A DNA stretch of 64,000 nucleotides from Brienomyrus brachyistius (lineage: Eukaryota; Chordata; Actinopteri; Osteoglossiformes; Mormyridae). The notes under the pieces were generated by a model, which worked only from the letters and a program-made list of their open reading frames with translations, had not been told where the DNA came from and searched no databases. Below, piece after piece: positions 12,701-23,559 of this stretch (its first letter is position 1; every line of letters starts with the position of its first letter). The DNA is taken from positions 10,684,363-10,748,362 of the forward strand of contig NC_064535.1 of assembly GCF_023856365.1 (NCBI RefSeq). The letters are read 5' to 3'. A program made the position numbers and the translations under genes.

Positions 12701-15700
12701 AAAATCTTGCTAGATACAGGCATCTAAATGCAGTTGCATGTAGAATAAATTCAGATTTTTATATACTGAAAGTTCTCATCAATCCTCCCATCAGACGATG
12801 CAAACATGCTACCAGCAAGACATTTCATAGTGTCATTGAAATTCTAAATGAAAAATACTCTTGCCTGGAAAATTTTGGAGAAAACCAATGATTTTACAGA
12901 CTGCATCCTATAAAATTCCATAATCATTAAATACAAGTGATTACTAGAGACCTAAGTACAACTTCACTTGTAATACAATTTACATGTTCCACAAGGGGGG
13001 CTTTGTAATGATAATCTCAGTTCTATTCCATTATTAAAAGTCTAACCACCACAAAAGCCCAAACCTCCAGGCATGGCTGGAGAAAAACTTTTAAAACATT
13101 AAACACAGAGAAAACTAAACCCTTTATTTTTATATTTAAAATTTGAGAAACCTAATTTCATACTTCTAGAAGAAGTTTGGAGGCAAAGTGAATTGTAAAG
13201 GAAAGATTTTATTCCAAAAAATGAAAAATAAAAATCACTGCCTGGATAAATGTATATAACCACTTACATGACATTCTGCCTTCTAGATAATATATCAGTT
13301 AGGTAATGTTCAGTTATAATGATTAATTATGGTCTTTATAATGGGATGAGAGAGAGACCAAACTAAAGTGCAGCTGGAGGTTTTCAAAATAAAAGCAGCA
13401 GGAAGGCACAGACCAGGAGACAGATATTATTAAATAAGGAAACCTGTTCAAGATTACCAAGATCATCAAGTAGTAGATGCCATATGGTACCACCAAAATA
13501 TTGCAGCAATGATAACAGCACCAAAAAGAATCCAATGACTACTACGGACCTGCATCCCAGTCATTGTATGACATGTCTAGATAGAAAGGTAGCTCGGTGG
13601 TCCAATAAAGTAATGCAATTTTAAAAGACCCGGAAGTCTTTAGTCCTACAGTCAGAAAAGCTACTTAAGTACAACCCCACATATTTAGACTATTTTTTAC
13701 TTTCAGATATATTGTACTGTGGTGCCAATGGTCCACCATTGCATCTCGCAGGAATTCGTGTTGGGACCAATATCTTTCTCCCACCATATGACTACCCAGT
13801 ACAAAAGATTTCCCATATCACCCTCTTATGCTCAGTATTAATACTAACCCACTTTGTTTCCCTCCTTTCCTTTGTTTGCAAGTTCTATGCAGAAGAAACA
13901 TGCAACCTCAACTCAGAACATTGATGCAATAAGAATGACAATAACTGGTTGCCCTAACTAATTGGCCAGAGGGGAAAAAACATAGCATTGTATGCTCAAC
14001 TCTAACACATAGTTATTTCAGAACTGTACAAGGTCAGCCAGTATAGCACAAGAGCAACTCACAGCATGTCCCTGTAAACAAGTCAGACCAGTAATTTTGC
14101 CACGTGACAGCTCTTAATTTCTATTAAGTACACTTAGGAGGCCAAACACCACTTATCATATATAAATATATATTATATAAAAATAAACAAACAGCTAAAC
14201 TGAGACCAATGATGAGAAACCAGTAAAGGTGGATGCTGGCCTACACATCTTAAAGGTCATAACTCAGAAATTTGGGAAAGGTTTTACAGTCAGTACGTTT
14301 ATATGCACAGCCAAGTTGACCTACGGTTATAGCTTGACTATGCCATTACAATCGGACTGCTGTCCTTGTCCCAGTATACATGCAGTTAAAACGATGTAGT
14401 TAAAACAAAACGAGTGGGATTACTACATGCTTTGTTCAAGACACGAGAAGTATCTTTTGAGTTCAAATTTTCAGGTAAATGGCAAAAAATACATTTCAGA
14501 CATTTTAAAATTCAATAAAAATTTGGGATTTTTCCCTGCCATCCGAACTTGAACTAGAGTTGTAGAGTTTTTTCCAGAAAAGAAACTGGACAAAAAGAAC
14601 ACAAAAGTAAAACCAAAGTTTGGCTTTCTACTGTAGCCATTATTGCAAATCTGACTATTCTAGAAACAAAGCACCTAGTTCTTGCCAAAATCACATCAGC
14701 CTGATACTTTCTGAAGTTTAATGCTTTAAGAACCAATAAGCAAAATATTAGCATTATAATCAACATACAGAATTCAGAAGACAACCACGAGGTTTCATGC
14801 GGTGTCTTACCTTTAAATTTGATGTCCAATCCACTGAATTCAAGTTCCACTCCTTGAAGAGCTTCTCCCAAGGTTTCATGATAATGACTGATTGTCTTTT
14901 TGGTTCCCACACAAAAGGGTAGAGAAAAGTACTTGTAGGTTTCTTGTCTATTGTGATATGGGCCCACTGTATTCATCCACAAAACGACCTCCTCCTTATC
15001 TGTGTACTGCAAGGGAGCAACAGAAAAGAAAATTCTGAAAAAGTTGCAGTGAAATAAGAAACTCTTCCTACAATTAAAACATACAAAATGGGTTAATTTC
15101 CTAAACACTGAATTAAAGAGATCGTATAATACAGGGGAGAGCAGGCACGAAATATTTCCACTGAGATGAAATGGTTTAAGTGTAATGCATCTGTACAGTT
15201 TCCCGCATTATTCTCAAGCGGAAGAGAAAAAAAGTTTGAAATTCTGAGCTCCGAACTGAAAAAGAATAAATGTGTTAATATATACATAAAAAAAACTTGA
15301 AAGTTCTTATGCAGAAAAAAAACACTACTTAGACAGTTAGGCTGGCACAGAATATTGACTGAAATGTGCATTGGGACTTATCAGAGTAAACAATTTGGGA
15401 GATGTACAGGATGTTTGTAAGTGTGAGGGTAGAGAATGTTGCTGTATGGTTTCAAAATGGATTCCTATTACAGTTATCATCTGAGCAGTTTTCTCCAGAT
15501 ACTTTAGAGCTTTGTATCAAGTTTAGAAAATAAAAAACCCGGAAATCAGATTTCACAGATTTATTGGAAAGACGTAATATTTAAAAACTCATTGATGGCA
15601 TGGGAAAAAAAAGTGTTCTTCTGGAAATCAAGTAATTTTTTACAGCAACAAGTACTACAGAAGGTACACACTGAAGTTTATACATGGAAACGTCTTTTAC

Positions 15701-16920
15701 ACGTAACTGTTGTACAAGGCCCATTGTAAAACCGCAAATGTGAAACCTCTAGGCTTCTACAAGGAAATGCAGTCCATTGGCGTGTCACATTTCCATGCAC
15801 TCATTTTCAAAAGCCTTGCAAGAAACGTCTTCACCAAACTGCTCCCTACAAAATTAAACCAAGCGCCTTCAAATACGACAGCATGACCGGCTTACTTTTT
15901 AAACCTTTCAAAAAGGGTTAGTTCTATAAATATAAGCTCACAAAATGACGGGATATCTGTCATGATATTTACCCCTTGAATGGAGAAGTTCTTGTTCTAA
16001 CTACAGTAATAATCACGTTATTATTGCAACTCTCGTTTGATTAATTGGCGATCAGTGACGACATGACGTGGAATAGTGCGACATTTGAATTCTTCCTGAG
16101 GAAGACGATTCTCCATCTTACTCCGAACTGGGTTCCACTTGTCGGATTTTTCACGACAGCGATGTGGGACGGTTACATGTAGCCTGGCCTGACTATACAT
16201 TCAATACGCTTTACGTTCATTATCCTTTAACATCCCCAAGGAATGAATTAAAGCTCCAGTCAACGACACGTTCAGTACATGATGTATCGACACATAGGCC
16301 AAAACCCGGATATAGTTACTTGGATTCAACTTCACAATGGGACAAGGTTTTGCACAAGTATCGTGCTATCTGTGTGCGTTTGAAATAGCTGACATCTTTA
16401 AACTAGTGATTACTGAATATTGCTGGAAACTAAATAGCTGCGGAATTTTACATCGATGGGCACTTTTACGTTGGACTTAGCAGCAGCTAACTATCACAAA
16501 AATTAAACGGCTCTGACTTACACTGCATACTATTTAAATGCAATATATCAAGCTCCTGATAATTATATTAGATCCCAGGAAAATATGCATATGATGACGG
16601 GGAACCTCGGAAATCATCCTAAAGTTATATTACAAGTCAGCTAATTAACATCACAGTTTGTCCTAGTGACAACCTTTTGTTAACGCAACGAAATGGTACT
16701 TCTCGGTTTTATATTATTCTTTCTTGCTAACTTAGTTCAGACCACCAGGTGTATCAGACATAATTATGCGGAGATTTCTACCAACGGCTCAATCAAGGCT
16801 TTATTTCTGGGCCTCATATTATCTTACCGTGTGTTCGTGTTCGTCGGCTTGAACTGGGAATGATATTTCCACAGCGAACAGTAATATCATTACGAATAGT
16901 TTACATTTTGGTAACCCCAT
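1..16920 (-). CDS. TM9SF3: TM9SF3, transmembrane 9 superfamily member 3 (3' part outside window)
   Basis: Nonaspanin family: multi-pass protein of the Golgi and endosomal membranes, involved in sorting membrane proteins. Six coding exons are visible: 16828-16920, 14811-15006, 6624-6746, 6224-6384, 1351-1428 and 695-826. They join in frame into 261 codons with GT/AG sites throughout. Exon 1 starts at the ATG at 16920 and gives a signal peptide (hydrophobic [11 protein letters not shown], then an acidic/His DEHEHT). Exons 2-4 give the lumenal domain, with [26 protein letters not shown] and [14 protein letters not shown] as landmarks. Exon 5 carries the juxtamembrane segment [14 protein letters not shown]. 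Exon 6 carries the first membrane helix ([16 protein letters not shown]) and an acidic cytosolic loop ending EEEMDDM before a GTGAG donor. The remaining membrane helices must lie left of position 1. Intron 2 (6747-14810) is about 8 kb, swollen by nested transposons. Identification rests on near-identity to the vertebrate protein as I remember it. Confidence 0.96.
1845..2045 (-). repeat. Fish interspersed repeat (GGAGTTTGCATG...GGATGGATG family), minus copy
   Basis: This stretch of TM9SF3 intron 5 contains the reversed landmarks of a very common fish repeat: 'gcatccatcttctaaccactc', then 'aattaaccaaactgcatgtctttgg', 'ggagaaaaccca' and 'gggattcaaaccagggg'. Other copies in this window lie near 7195-7450, 41110-41400, 54290-54420 and 58985-59095. 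The orientation is reversed relative to the 7195 copy. Ends are approximate. Confidence 0.6.
3290..4440 (+). mobile_element. Tc1-like DNA transposon relic in TM9SF3 intron 5
   Basis: Near-terminal inverted repeats are visible: 'aggggttgatcaatggaact' then 'gaaacacc' on the left, and 'ggtgtttcagtttcattgtc' then 'caacccct' on the right. Between them, broken reading frames carry Tc1 transposase signatures on the plus strand: [11 protein letters not shown] (first catalytic Asp region) near 3895, [11 protein letters not shown] (second Asp) near 4110, and [14 protein letters not shown] near 4180, where the third acidic residue is expected just downstream. Frames shift several times and stops interrupt, so it is dead. 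The exact TA target could not be fixed on the left, where the end runs into a CA-rich stretch. Confidence 0.8.
4586..4755 (+). repeat. tRNA-derived SINE (V-SINE-like)
   Basis: The head 'gggcagcatgcaaccgagtgg' minus its last base resembles a polymerase III A box in a tRNA-like leader. About 40 bases on, 'gaccaaatcc' fits a B box. The body ('aagggcaaggcccagttac', 'ccaggggtgctgcacgctga', 'ctgaccccaa') is shared with the copies at 20165-20440 and 22905-23045. It lies in TM9SF3 intron 5 right after the Tc1 relic. Family name is from memory; ends are approximate. Confidence 0.6.
5186..5866. mobile_element. hAT-like non-autonomous element with 8-bp target duplication
   Basis: The left end reads 'taggggtgcaatggaccac'. 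The right end reads 'gtgatccattataccatta', which is a decayed inverted copy. The flanks are gtattaac (5178-5185) and gtattaat (5867-5874), 7 of 8 matching, as expected for hAT transposition. The interior has no transposase frame and includes two G-runs (near 5247 and 5812). It sits in TM9SF3 intron 4-5 space, between the exons at 1351 and 6224. Confidence 0.6.
7195..7450 (+). repeat. Fish interspersed repeat (GGAGTTTGCATG...GGATGGATG family), plus copy
   Basis: Recognisable landmarks in order: 'gcatggagttctccctgtgt', 'tgtaaattgcccgtcatgta', 'gactgtgtgtatttg', 'tccaaggtggtgttctccct', 'gcctggaatagactcgatgc' and 'gtggaagatggattgat'. These match a widespread repeat of fish genomes, here strongly decayed. 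It carries a 124-codon open frame that I regard as chance. It lies in TM9SF3 intron 2 side sequence, just left of the L2-like LINE. Confidence 0.6.
8333..9499 (+). mobile_element. Tc1-like transposon with about 286-bp terminal inverted repeats, internally deleted
   Basis: The left end 'cactgaacaaaaatataaat' (8333) is mirrored by 'atatttttgttcagta' at the right end (9499). The inverted match continues inward to about 8618 and 9214, so the repeats are about 286 bp. Both sides are flanked by TA (8331-8332 and 9500-9501), the Tc1/mariner target. The repeats are highly similar to each other, suggesting a fairly young insertion. It lies inside the L2-like LINE, whose reading frame resumes after it. 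An open frame fills the middle (see separate entry). Confidence 0.9.
8629..9180 (+). CDS. Internally deleted Tc1-like transposase, 183 aa open frame
   Basis: The frame begins with [15 protein letters not shown] at 8629 and ends TGA at 9180. The N-terminal part is a paired-like helix-turn-helix ([20 protein letters not shown], roughly residues 25-45) followed by a basic segment ([11 protein letters not shown]), the usual bipartite DNA-binding region. After RLRPATQT near residue 85 the sequence jumps straight to [16 protein letters not shown], which holds the second catalytic Asp. [20 protein letters not shown] then holds the third acidic residue. The block with the first catalytic Asp, roughly 150 residues in full-length relatives, is missing. 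The protein should bind DNA but cannot catalyse transposition. The frame stays open across the deletion. Whether it is transcribed is unknown; I would treat it as a transposon relic. Confidence 0.75.
   Translation: MPQMPQALRERAIGMRTAGMSTRSVARALNVHFSTISRLQRRFREYGSTSNRPHNRRPRVTTPAQDLHIQQVHLQDRLRPATQTDNARPHVARICTQFLEAENVPVLAWPAYSPDMSPVEHVWDVLDRRIRQRVPVPTNIQQLRTAIEEEWTNIPQATIDNLINSMRRRCVALHEANGGHTRY
9731..9789. repeat. (CA)n microsatellite inside LINE reverse transcriptase
   Basis: About 29 CA units. They interrupt the reverse transcriptase frame between VLGLLLFT and LPLGNI, where full-length relatives have only a few residues before the YADD motif. Confidence 0.97.
10677..10853. mobile_element. 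hAT-like miniature element (177 bp) with 8-bp target duplication
   Basis: The ends are inverted: 'caggggtgaccaatcttatc' on the left and 'gataagattgtccactcctg' on the right. The flanks are ctctagct (10669-10676) and ttctagct (10854-10861), matching at 7 of 8 and close to the TCTAGA-centred preference described for hAT transposases. No coding capacity. It is inserted in the 3' part of the L2-like LINE. Confidence 0.8.
11511..14810. other. TM9SF3 intron 2, distal part: no gene seen
   Basis: AT-rich intronic sequence. The only recognisable item is a decayed fragment near 12560-12620 ('tttgtctagagtgatataca'), which resembles a common fish repeat ending in 'atccaaagcgacttacaa'. Open frames here (for example 11769-12059) lack any motif. 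Confidence 0.5.
15007..16827. other. TM9SF3 intron 1: nothing identified
   Basis: About 1.8 kb between coding exons 1 and 2 of TM9SF3. I see no repeat ends, RNA gene or extra exon. The open frame at 16164-16388 on the plus strand has no recognisable content. Confidence 0.5.
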
Positions 16921-17230
16921 TATTCCTAAACCTTTTTTCTGATCAACGATGAGGTGTTAGCTTTGCTGGAGCTGTGACACCTTCCTTCTTCCTGGTCGTA
17001 TTTCAGTGGCGGATTTGGGATTCTCGCACACACATTACGGCCTATTTTTCCGAATACTGCACGCACTCGCGTTTGATTGTCTGGGACGAGTCACGTGTGC
17101 AGTTGAGTCCAATCAGCGTAGACTCTGTTGAGCTTGCGTTGAATAAAAAAAAATCCATTCAACTACCGGTGATAGAAAGTAGCCACGTCATCCGGTCGTG
17201 AAGTGAAGGACCGGAAATCCTGTAGAGTTT
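16921..17230 (-). promoter_or_regulatory. Probable TM9SF3 promoter and 5' UTR
   Basis: Immediately upstream of the TM9SF3 start, base composition rises in CpG. The stretch carries an E-box core 'tcacgtgt' (17091-17098), a CCAAT box (in 'gtccaatcagcg', near 17112), a CRE-like 'cacgtca' (near 17185) and an ETS-type 'ccggaaat' (17211-17218). This is a typical TATA-less housekeeping arrangement. No transcription start can be fixed from sequence. The interval to TYSND1 is shared head to head. Confidence 0.5.
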
Positions 17231-18289
17231 CTGTCATTTCTCAGTTAAATTCAGTAGTGTATTGATAAAGCGGTATAAAGTAGTACGGAAGATGTAGTTT
17301 ACATAATTATGGTTAGTGTCTGATTATGTGAGTAGATTGAGTTGAGTTTGACCGGCCTTTCATATCAGTTTAGTTCACACATTAAGAGTAATATAAGAAT
17401 TACCGTAAGTAAAATGCTGAAATGTAATTCTTCGATTATAATTTTCAGATTATCTAAAACGGTTTTATAGTCTGAGTGAGGTGTAAGACCAGGAAGAAAA
17501 TTGCTTAATCCTAAAAATTCTGAAGCAACCAATATTTTCATGCGTTGTTACTTTTATATTCTGATTTAGTTTGGATTAAAAATGAATATATCAGTTATTG
17601 TGGAAGGTTGTGGAAGCCCTGGTGGTGTGAGGTGGAAGTATTTAAGCCACAGTGGCAAGTAGCTCTAGGAACAGAGACATACGTGTTGCCTTTTCCAGAA
17701 TAGCAGGATCTGGATAGGGATGAGAGTAATTACATAAAAAAAACTTGATCTGAAATATGAAATGAATTATTTGAGGAAGCTCCAAACCGAGGCATGTTCC
17801 TTATGAACAAAAAACAAAGCTATATGAAAAGATAAACTTTATTGATTCCAAGGGGAAATTCTTTCATCCATCCATCCATTTTCCAAACCGCTTATATCCC
17901 TAATTATGAAAACGAATTAGTATATGCCTCACTTATTCACAATTTTCCGTTGCCAAGCAATGACGGAACATGGTCTAATGCATTTATAATTTTTAATGTA
18001 CTCAAAATGTCTAAATAAATAATTGATTAAATAAATAAAACAGTAGTCTGAATTTTGCGAACACGACTATAGTCAATATCTAAGTGGAACCTTTGGAAAA
18101 CGATCCGCTGGGGGGGGGGGAATGTATGCAACTATTTAATGACGCCGATTTAACGTTTACACTGTATCTTGCAAAGGGAATTCACTTTCTAATAAACATA
18201 ATAAAATGTATCTAATAAATATAATAAAATAAATTTGCTCAGTATTTGTTTTGATGTTAATGCCCCCAACAAAAATATCTTCTGACGCT

Positions 18290-18625
18290 TTGCCGGCTAG
18301 TGACCCTGACTGCTCACGTGACAGCGTCGTTATTTCCGCGTCCCAAGTCCGAAGGCGGCTATGGCTGGTTCAGGTGCCACGGTGGATAAGGTTCAACGCT
18401 TAAATTGATTATTGTATAGCTAACATTAACAGAAAAGTATGCAGTATACAGTGTAGGCGAAACGTAAGGATTAGCGAACGAGTACCAGTAGATCGGTTAA
18501 TGGGATACATAACTAGCAACATTACAAATAAGAGTATTAATCGCACAATTTGCAGTGTTAGCGAATTTTACATCTGTGGATGGATTTAGTTGCATAACTA
18601 GGTTCCATTGTAGAATCGGGAAGTT
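18290..18625 (+). promoter_or_regulatory. Probable TYSND1 promoter and 5' UTR with a short upstream ORF
   Basis: The palindromic E-box 'tcacgtga' (18313-18320) sits in a CpG-rich patch. At 18361-18408 there is a 15-codon upstream frame, MAGSGATVDKVQRLN, ending TGA, in a good start context ('ggcggctatgg'). The main TYSND1 ATG follows about 220 bases later at 18626. I infer that the transcript may begin near 18320-18350, which would place the short frame in the leader. This is not proven. Confidence 0.4.
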
Positions 18626-21600
18626 ATGTTAGGCATAGCAGAAAAGTGTTGCGTTGTGACGGCTTTTGAATCGTCTAAGATACAATCTGTAGACAAACAG
18701 TTCAGCTGCAGCGGGGTCATCTTGAATGATCATCATGGGCTTGTGCTTTGCAGTGGTCACTTGTTTTCTCGCTTTCTTATTAGGAAAGACGTGTTGTCCA
18801 CTGACTTCCAGTTTTTCTTACGAGAGAGTTTTAGCAATACTCTTACGATCTACATACAACAACAAAATAACACGACTCATCCATCAAACGTAATAACGTG
18901 TCGGGGTCAGACGACAAATTCTGAACAAAACAGGCTTAAATTATCCCACCTTGAGGCTGAATTTATTATGTTGATTAACTGTCTTGAGTTTCAGACAGCG
19001 TTTTTGGAATTGTTTAAGGTTTCAGACAACTGGCGCTTTTCCTTGGGTGAGGAGCATGCTGATCTAAATAAGGATTCTGACTTTTTAAGTTACTTTGCTC
19101 TTCTTAGGGTGCCTGGTTTGGTAGAATCGACAGGTAAAGACACTGTCCATTGGGTTTCTAGTTGTGCTCTAGAAAAAGGATGTGAGGTTTTTGCCTGTGG
19201 TTCTCCATTTGGATCTGTCTGCCCTGACCTTTTTATGAGCACATTGAGCAAAGGTATTGTGAGTAATGTTGTAGGAAAGGATAATGCAGTTATCCTCACA
19301 GATGCACACTGCTTGCCAGGCATGGAAGGAGGAGGGCTGTTTGTTAAAGAAGGAGATGCTGCATTCCTTGTGGGTTTGATTGTGTCTCCATTTTGTTGGA
19401 AGTCAAAGGAATGGGTTGGCCTCACTTTAGTGTGTTCCTTTCATTTGATACTGCAAAACGTAGCACAATCAGTAAATCACAGACAATCACTAAACAAGTT
19501 GTCTATTGAAGTGCCTGTTGATGTAAATCAAGCCTTGCTGCATAAAGGGCTGTGTGCAAACATTCAAAATTTCCCAATGGTGTGTTTAGTTGATAGTAAC
19601 CAATTCTGGGGTTCTGGAGTTCTCTTAAACTCCCAACTGGTGCTGACTTGTAGACATGTTCTGAATGGAAAGTCCAGGGTGGTTGTGAGGTACAAGACCT
19701 CCAAAAGGTATGTAAGTTGACACATGATATTTTTAAAAGAATAGAACTAACTGATTTCTAAAAATCTGTCGTGAAAGGATTGTAGAATGTCGCACTGGAA
19801 AAAATACAGCTCAAGAATGAATGCAATTGTGCGCAGTCTTTCTGGGATTGCTGCAGGCTCCGTGGGTTATTGTTTTATTCCAGTGTTGAGTTGATTGCTT
19901 AGACAGAAAATTGTATTCATAGGCTTCTGTAAAGTAGTAGCTGAATAGACAATAGGCCAATAATTAGGGGTCTAAGTATGTAGTTCTGGAACCTTGTTGT
20001 TTTTGGACTTCTTATTCTTTCCTAAAACGAAACGGCAGCAAAGATTATAAGTTCCAAACAAAGCGAAGCCCATATTGGAATTTGACAGACTCCTTTAATA
20101 GCCATTCCAGGCTATGTTGCATGAATTATTGGGGGAGGGGGTTGCTCTCACGTTCTTTGGATTAGGTCTCAAGGCTTGTGCCCAGAAGGTTGCTCGTCAA
20201 ATTCCCTGTGGCCAGCTGAGTAAGAATACCACTTTTAAGCCCTTGAGCAAGGTCATTGCCTGTACAAACTGTTCTAGAGGTTCCAGATGAATGGTTGACC
20301 CTGTACAATGACCCCAAACTTTGCACTCACTCGTATGTGTGTGTCACATAGGAGAACAGGATGGGATATGTGAGAACTGAATTTTGTTGCACTTGCTGTT
20401 CTGCAAAATGCCAATAAAGACATTCTGTTCCATTATTATAATTATTTGTCTTTTATAAAAGGATGGAAACCGATAAGTCAATATCTATATTTTGAAGGCT
20501 GCTTTTGTTCATGCCCTCAGATTGCTGTCTGTGACGGGTGATGTGCTGTTTGCCACCGAAGTTACGGCACCATTTGACATTGCAATAGTGTGGCTGCAAA
20601 AACCTCTTCCTGATATTATTGTTCCAAATTTAGCCTCTTCTTTCAAGCCAGGTAAGTTGGGTCCAGGGGTGTCATGCTTTAGCCCCCCTAAAATGTTTTA
20701 TAGACCCCCCCCCCAAATAAATTAGCATTCATTGGCTTATAGCTAATGAGCTTATTAGCTTTTTTTATATTGAATATGTTTGCCATCGTCCCCCATTAGT
20801 AAAGGCTCACACCCCCTATCTATTAATCTCAAACTATGCCCCTGGTTGGGTCACTCTTTGAACAGTATGCATATGGTTCCAGCTTCTGTTGCTGCCTAGA
20901 AATGGAAGGATGTATCCCGACACAACTTAATACTTCGTATTTTTATTACTGAGTCTTGTAGAAAGGTATACATTTTTCTTTTAATGTTTTTCTCCATGTA
21001 TTTGCAGGTAAAAGTGTGTGCGTCATTGGCTATGGTGCGTTTGGCCATAGTTGTGGACATTCTGTTACATCGGGGATTCTGTCTAAAGTCGTCACCTGCC
21101 AATCGGAAGCAGTGATGCTGCAGACTACCTGTGCAGTGCAGGCAGGTGCCAGTGGAGGTGCTTTGGTGCAAGCAGATACAGGAGAACTTCTAGGTAACAC
21201 TGCCGATGCTAACATTTATGTGCTGGTCTCTAAGGTTTTAGTTTCTGTTAGTGTGCCTGTTCTGATGTATTCTAATAACTGCTGCAGCTGCATTTCAGCT
21301 TTTGTATAATAGCTTACTAATGTTCTTTTATGCTTTTCCATTTTTTTTTTGTGAAGTTTTACTATCTAGTTTCTTAATTTTTCAGGCAGTGTTATAGCAT
21401 GTTGGTCTATAACAAATCAAAAGGATCTCATAAGAGATCGAAATCGAGAAATGTGGTATTAACTGTTTGTCTTGAATAACTTAAGCAGAACTCCAGCAAG
21501 CCAAATCGCTCAGTTTTGTGAAAGGTCATATGCAATTAGCCTCAAATGAAAACTACATAATATAGAAAATGTATGATGGATGGTGGGTATACTCACTTTT

Positions 21601-22378
21601 GTTTCACTGAATGTCTACGTTAATCTGCAGTTTCAATATGGTCTGTTTTGTTTTTAATAATATGTGCCGCATATATCATGATGCTCAAATTAAAATGCAT
21701 GTAGTTATTTTAATATAGGGTCATTCCCCGGCAACTTGTAATCAGTTGTCAGACATTTACAATTTCATTGATATCAGGTATGATCACTTATGTTGTGTAT
21801 TATGTCTCTATAGATATAATGGATAATGTAGTGTTTTTTAATATAGACTTTACTGCCTGGTTAAGTTGACTGCCTGAGAACTCATTCCCTGCCTCATAGA
21901 CTATTGAATGACATAAGACAGGGCATTGTTTCCGTGAGTCACTAATCTGGCAGCAAAACGCAGTGCTTTGCCCCATCCCTGCTGCCACACTTGCGCTTCT
22001 TTGTATTAGCAATGGTGAAGCACTTTAGGCTTACGACTGAAAGATTTTTACTAAAAAATGAACAATATATAAATCGTGTTCTACACATTTGGTATTTGTA
22101 TTAATCTCACTCCATACAATTGTATGTCTGACTAAATTTTATACATACCCCTTTGTTCAGGTCTTGTATGCAGTAATACACGGGACTTTGCCGCTGATGT
22201 GACCTATCCACACCTCAACTTCAGCATCCCTATGAGTGTGTTGGCGCCTCTTCTGCAGGCGTTTTGTGTGACACATGATCCCAAAGTATTCCAGAAACTG
22301 GATGATGCAGGACCTGAAGTTGCTAGGGTGTGGCGACTGCAAATCAGGCCCCAACGGCACCAAAACAGCAAACTCTGA
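18626..22378 (+). CDS. TYSND1: TYSND1, peroxisomal leader-peptide-processing serine protease
   Basis: Peroxisomal trypsin-like protease that cleaves targeting leaders from imported enzymes such as acyl-CoA oxidase and thiolase. Exons: 18626-19707, 20521-20651, 21008-21193 and 22161-22378, all GT/AG and in frame, 538 residues (human about 566). The N-terminal half is the divergent protease-like region (FSCSGVIL, CGSPFGSVCPDLFMSTLS, DAHCLPGMEGGGLF). The C-terminal half holds the triad: His344 in LTCRHVLN, Asp380 in APFDIAIVWL and Ser453 in GASGGAL. The last residues are SKL, the type 1 peroxisomal targeting signal. The first exon holds two thirds of the protein. An AATAAA at 22405-22410 lies 27 bases after the stop. 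The exon 2 acceptor at 20520 was chosen because the upstream AGs leave stops in frame. It is head to head with TM9SF3. Confidence 0.95.
20165..20440 (+). repeat. tRNA-derived SINE copy in TYSND1 intron 1
   Basis: B-box-like 'gctcgtcaaattcc' near 20190 is followed by 'gtaagaataccactt', 'cttgagcaaggtcattgcc' and 'tgaccctgtacaatgacccc'. It ends in a LINE-like tail 'gccaataaagacattctg' before AT-rich sequence. The body matches the copies at 4586 and 22905. Ends are approximate. Confidence 0.6.
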
Positions 22379-22404
22379 CCGGCTCTCCAATCAAAGAATG
22401 AATG

Positions 22405-22410
22405 AATAAA
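22405..22410 (+). terminator. TYSND1 polyadenylation signal
   Basis: Canonical AATAAA 27 bases after the TYSND1 stop codon, with no competing signal closer. Confidence 0.6.
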
Positions 22411-22904
22411 CGAACATTGGTCTGTATTGTTGGCCAGGTGATTTTAAACTTCAAGGAAAATGTAATTTATACTTCGATATCTAACAAAGCTAAATCAAGC
22501 CATAGTTTGTTATAGTGTTTTTGTATTTTAATGCTTCCATGGTATTTGCCCAGCTTGACTTGTAATTAAGTGGCAATGTACAGTATGTATGAAAATATGT
22601 ATAAATTGTTAAACATTTTATACATAATTTATTGTCATCTGTTTGCTGTTTTTAGCTGCATACTTATGAATAATCTGGTACTGGCGTAGTACAGTAGAAT
22701 CTTAATTGCATCAAAGAAATTTTCTAATTGAAAGTCTGGTGATTATCACCTTAAGTCAGTTTAATGCTCTATATTTTGCTAAATAACATTAAGTGTATAG
22801 GCTTAAATTAGATTTTACAGAGATACATCACACAATGCAACCATTTAACCAAAAGCTGGATAACTAATGTTCTTCTCGATTTGTTTTCCTTCTTGATTTG
22901 TAAT

Positions 22905-23045
22905 TTACGTGGCCTCTGTGTGATGGTAACGTCACCGGTTTGAATCCTCAGCAGGGCAGAATAGTCACATTGCCAAGTGGCTCTTAAGCAAGGACCTTAA
23001 CCCCCTGACAAATACCCCTGGAGTGCTGGGTAAACGGCTGACCCT
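22905..23045 (+). repeat. tRNA-derived SINE copy, TYSND1-HIF1AN spacer
   Basis: Leader 'tggcctctgtgtgatggtaa' and B-box-like 'ggtttgaatcc' near 22939 are followed by 'cttaagcaaggaccttaacc' and 'ggagtgctgggtaaacggct', the shared SINE body. It is followed by a fragment (23060-23120) of the reversed 'catccatcc...aaactgcttatcc' fish repeat. Confidence 0.6.
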
Positions 23046-23559
23046 CCACTTTCAATTGTGTATCCATCCATCCTCCAAACTGCTTATCCTTCTGGGTCAT
23101 GGGAGGTCTGGAGCCCCTGTAGGAAACCCCACAACGAAATATATGGAAAAAAGCATATATTCCAGTGTTGTTTTTTTTTTTTTTTTGGGGGGGGGGTTAT
23201 TTTTTCACACAGAATACAAGAATAAAACCATGTTCCAGTGTGCAGCCTTTTTTAAGAACACTGGTGTATTTTAATCATGCTGCAGTAACACGTAGGATTA
23301 TTTTTAGTATTATTTATTGTTATTTTATCCAAACCAGTTACATAATCCTAACCTAACATGCAAAAATAAATTGTGAATTCTTATTCTCATTGAAACTGTC
23401 AGTCATGAAATTATGAATATAATTCATTAAAATAAATGTTCTCAGAGGCACTTTGAGCATAGCTGCTGGATTTCATGCAGCTCATACACTACAGTTATGG
23501 TAAACTCCATGGAATGATATTTCTTGGGGGCTTGTTGGTAGTAACAACTGACTTTATTT

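Noticed and set aside
16164..16388. 74-codon open frame in TM9SF3 intron 1
   Set aside because: No motif, no splice context, opposite strand to the host gene.
20371..20383. String 'tgagaactgaatt' resembling the 5' part of miR-146
   Set aside because: In human, MIR146B lies near CUEDC2, so I looked for it. This match lies in a SINE tail in a TYSND1 intron, breaks down after 13 bases and has no hairpin partner that I can see.
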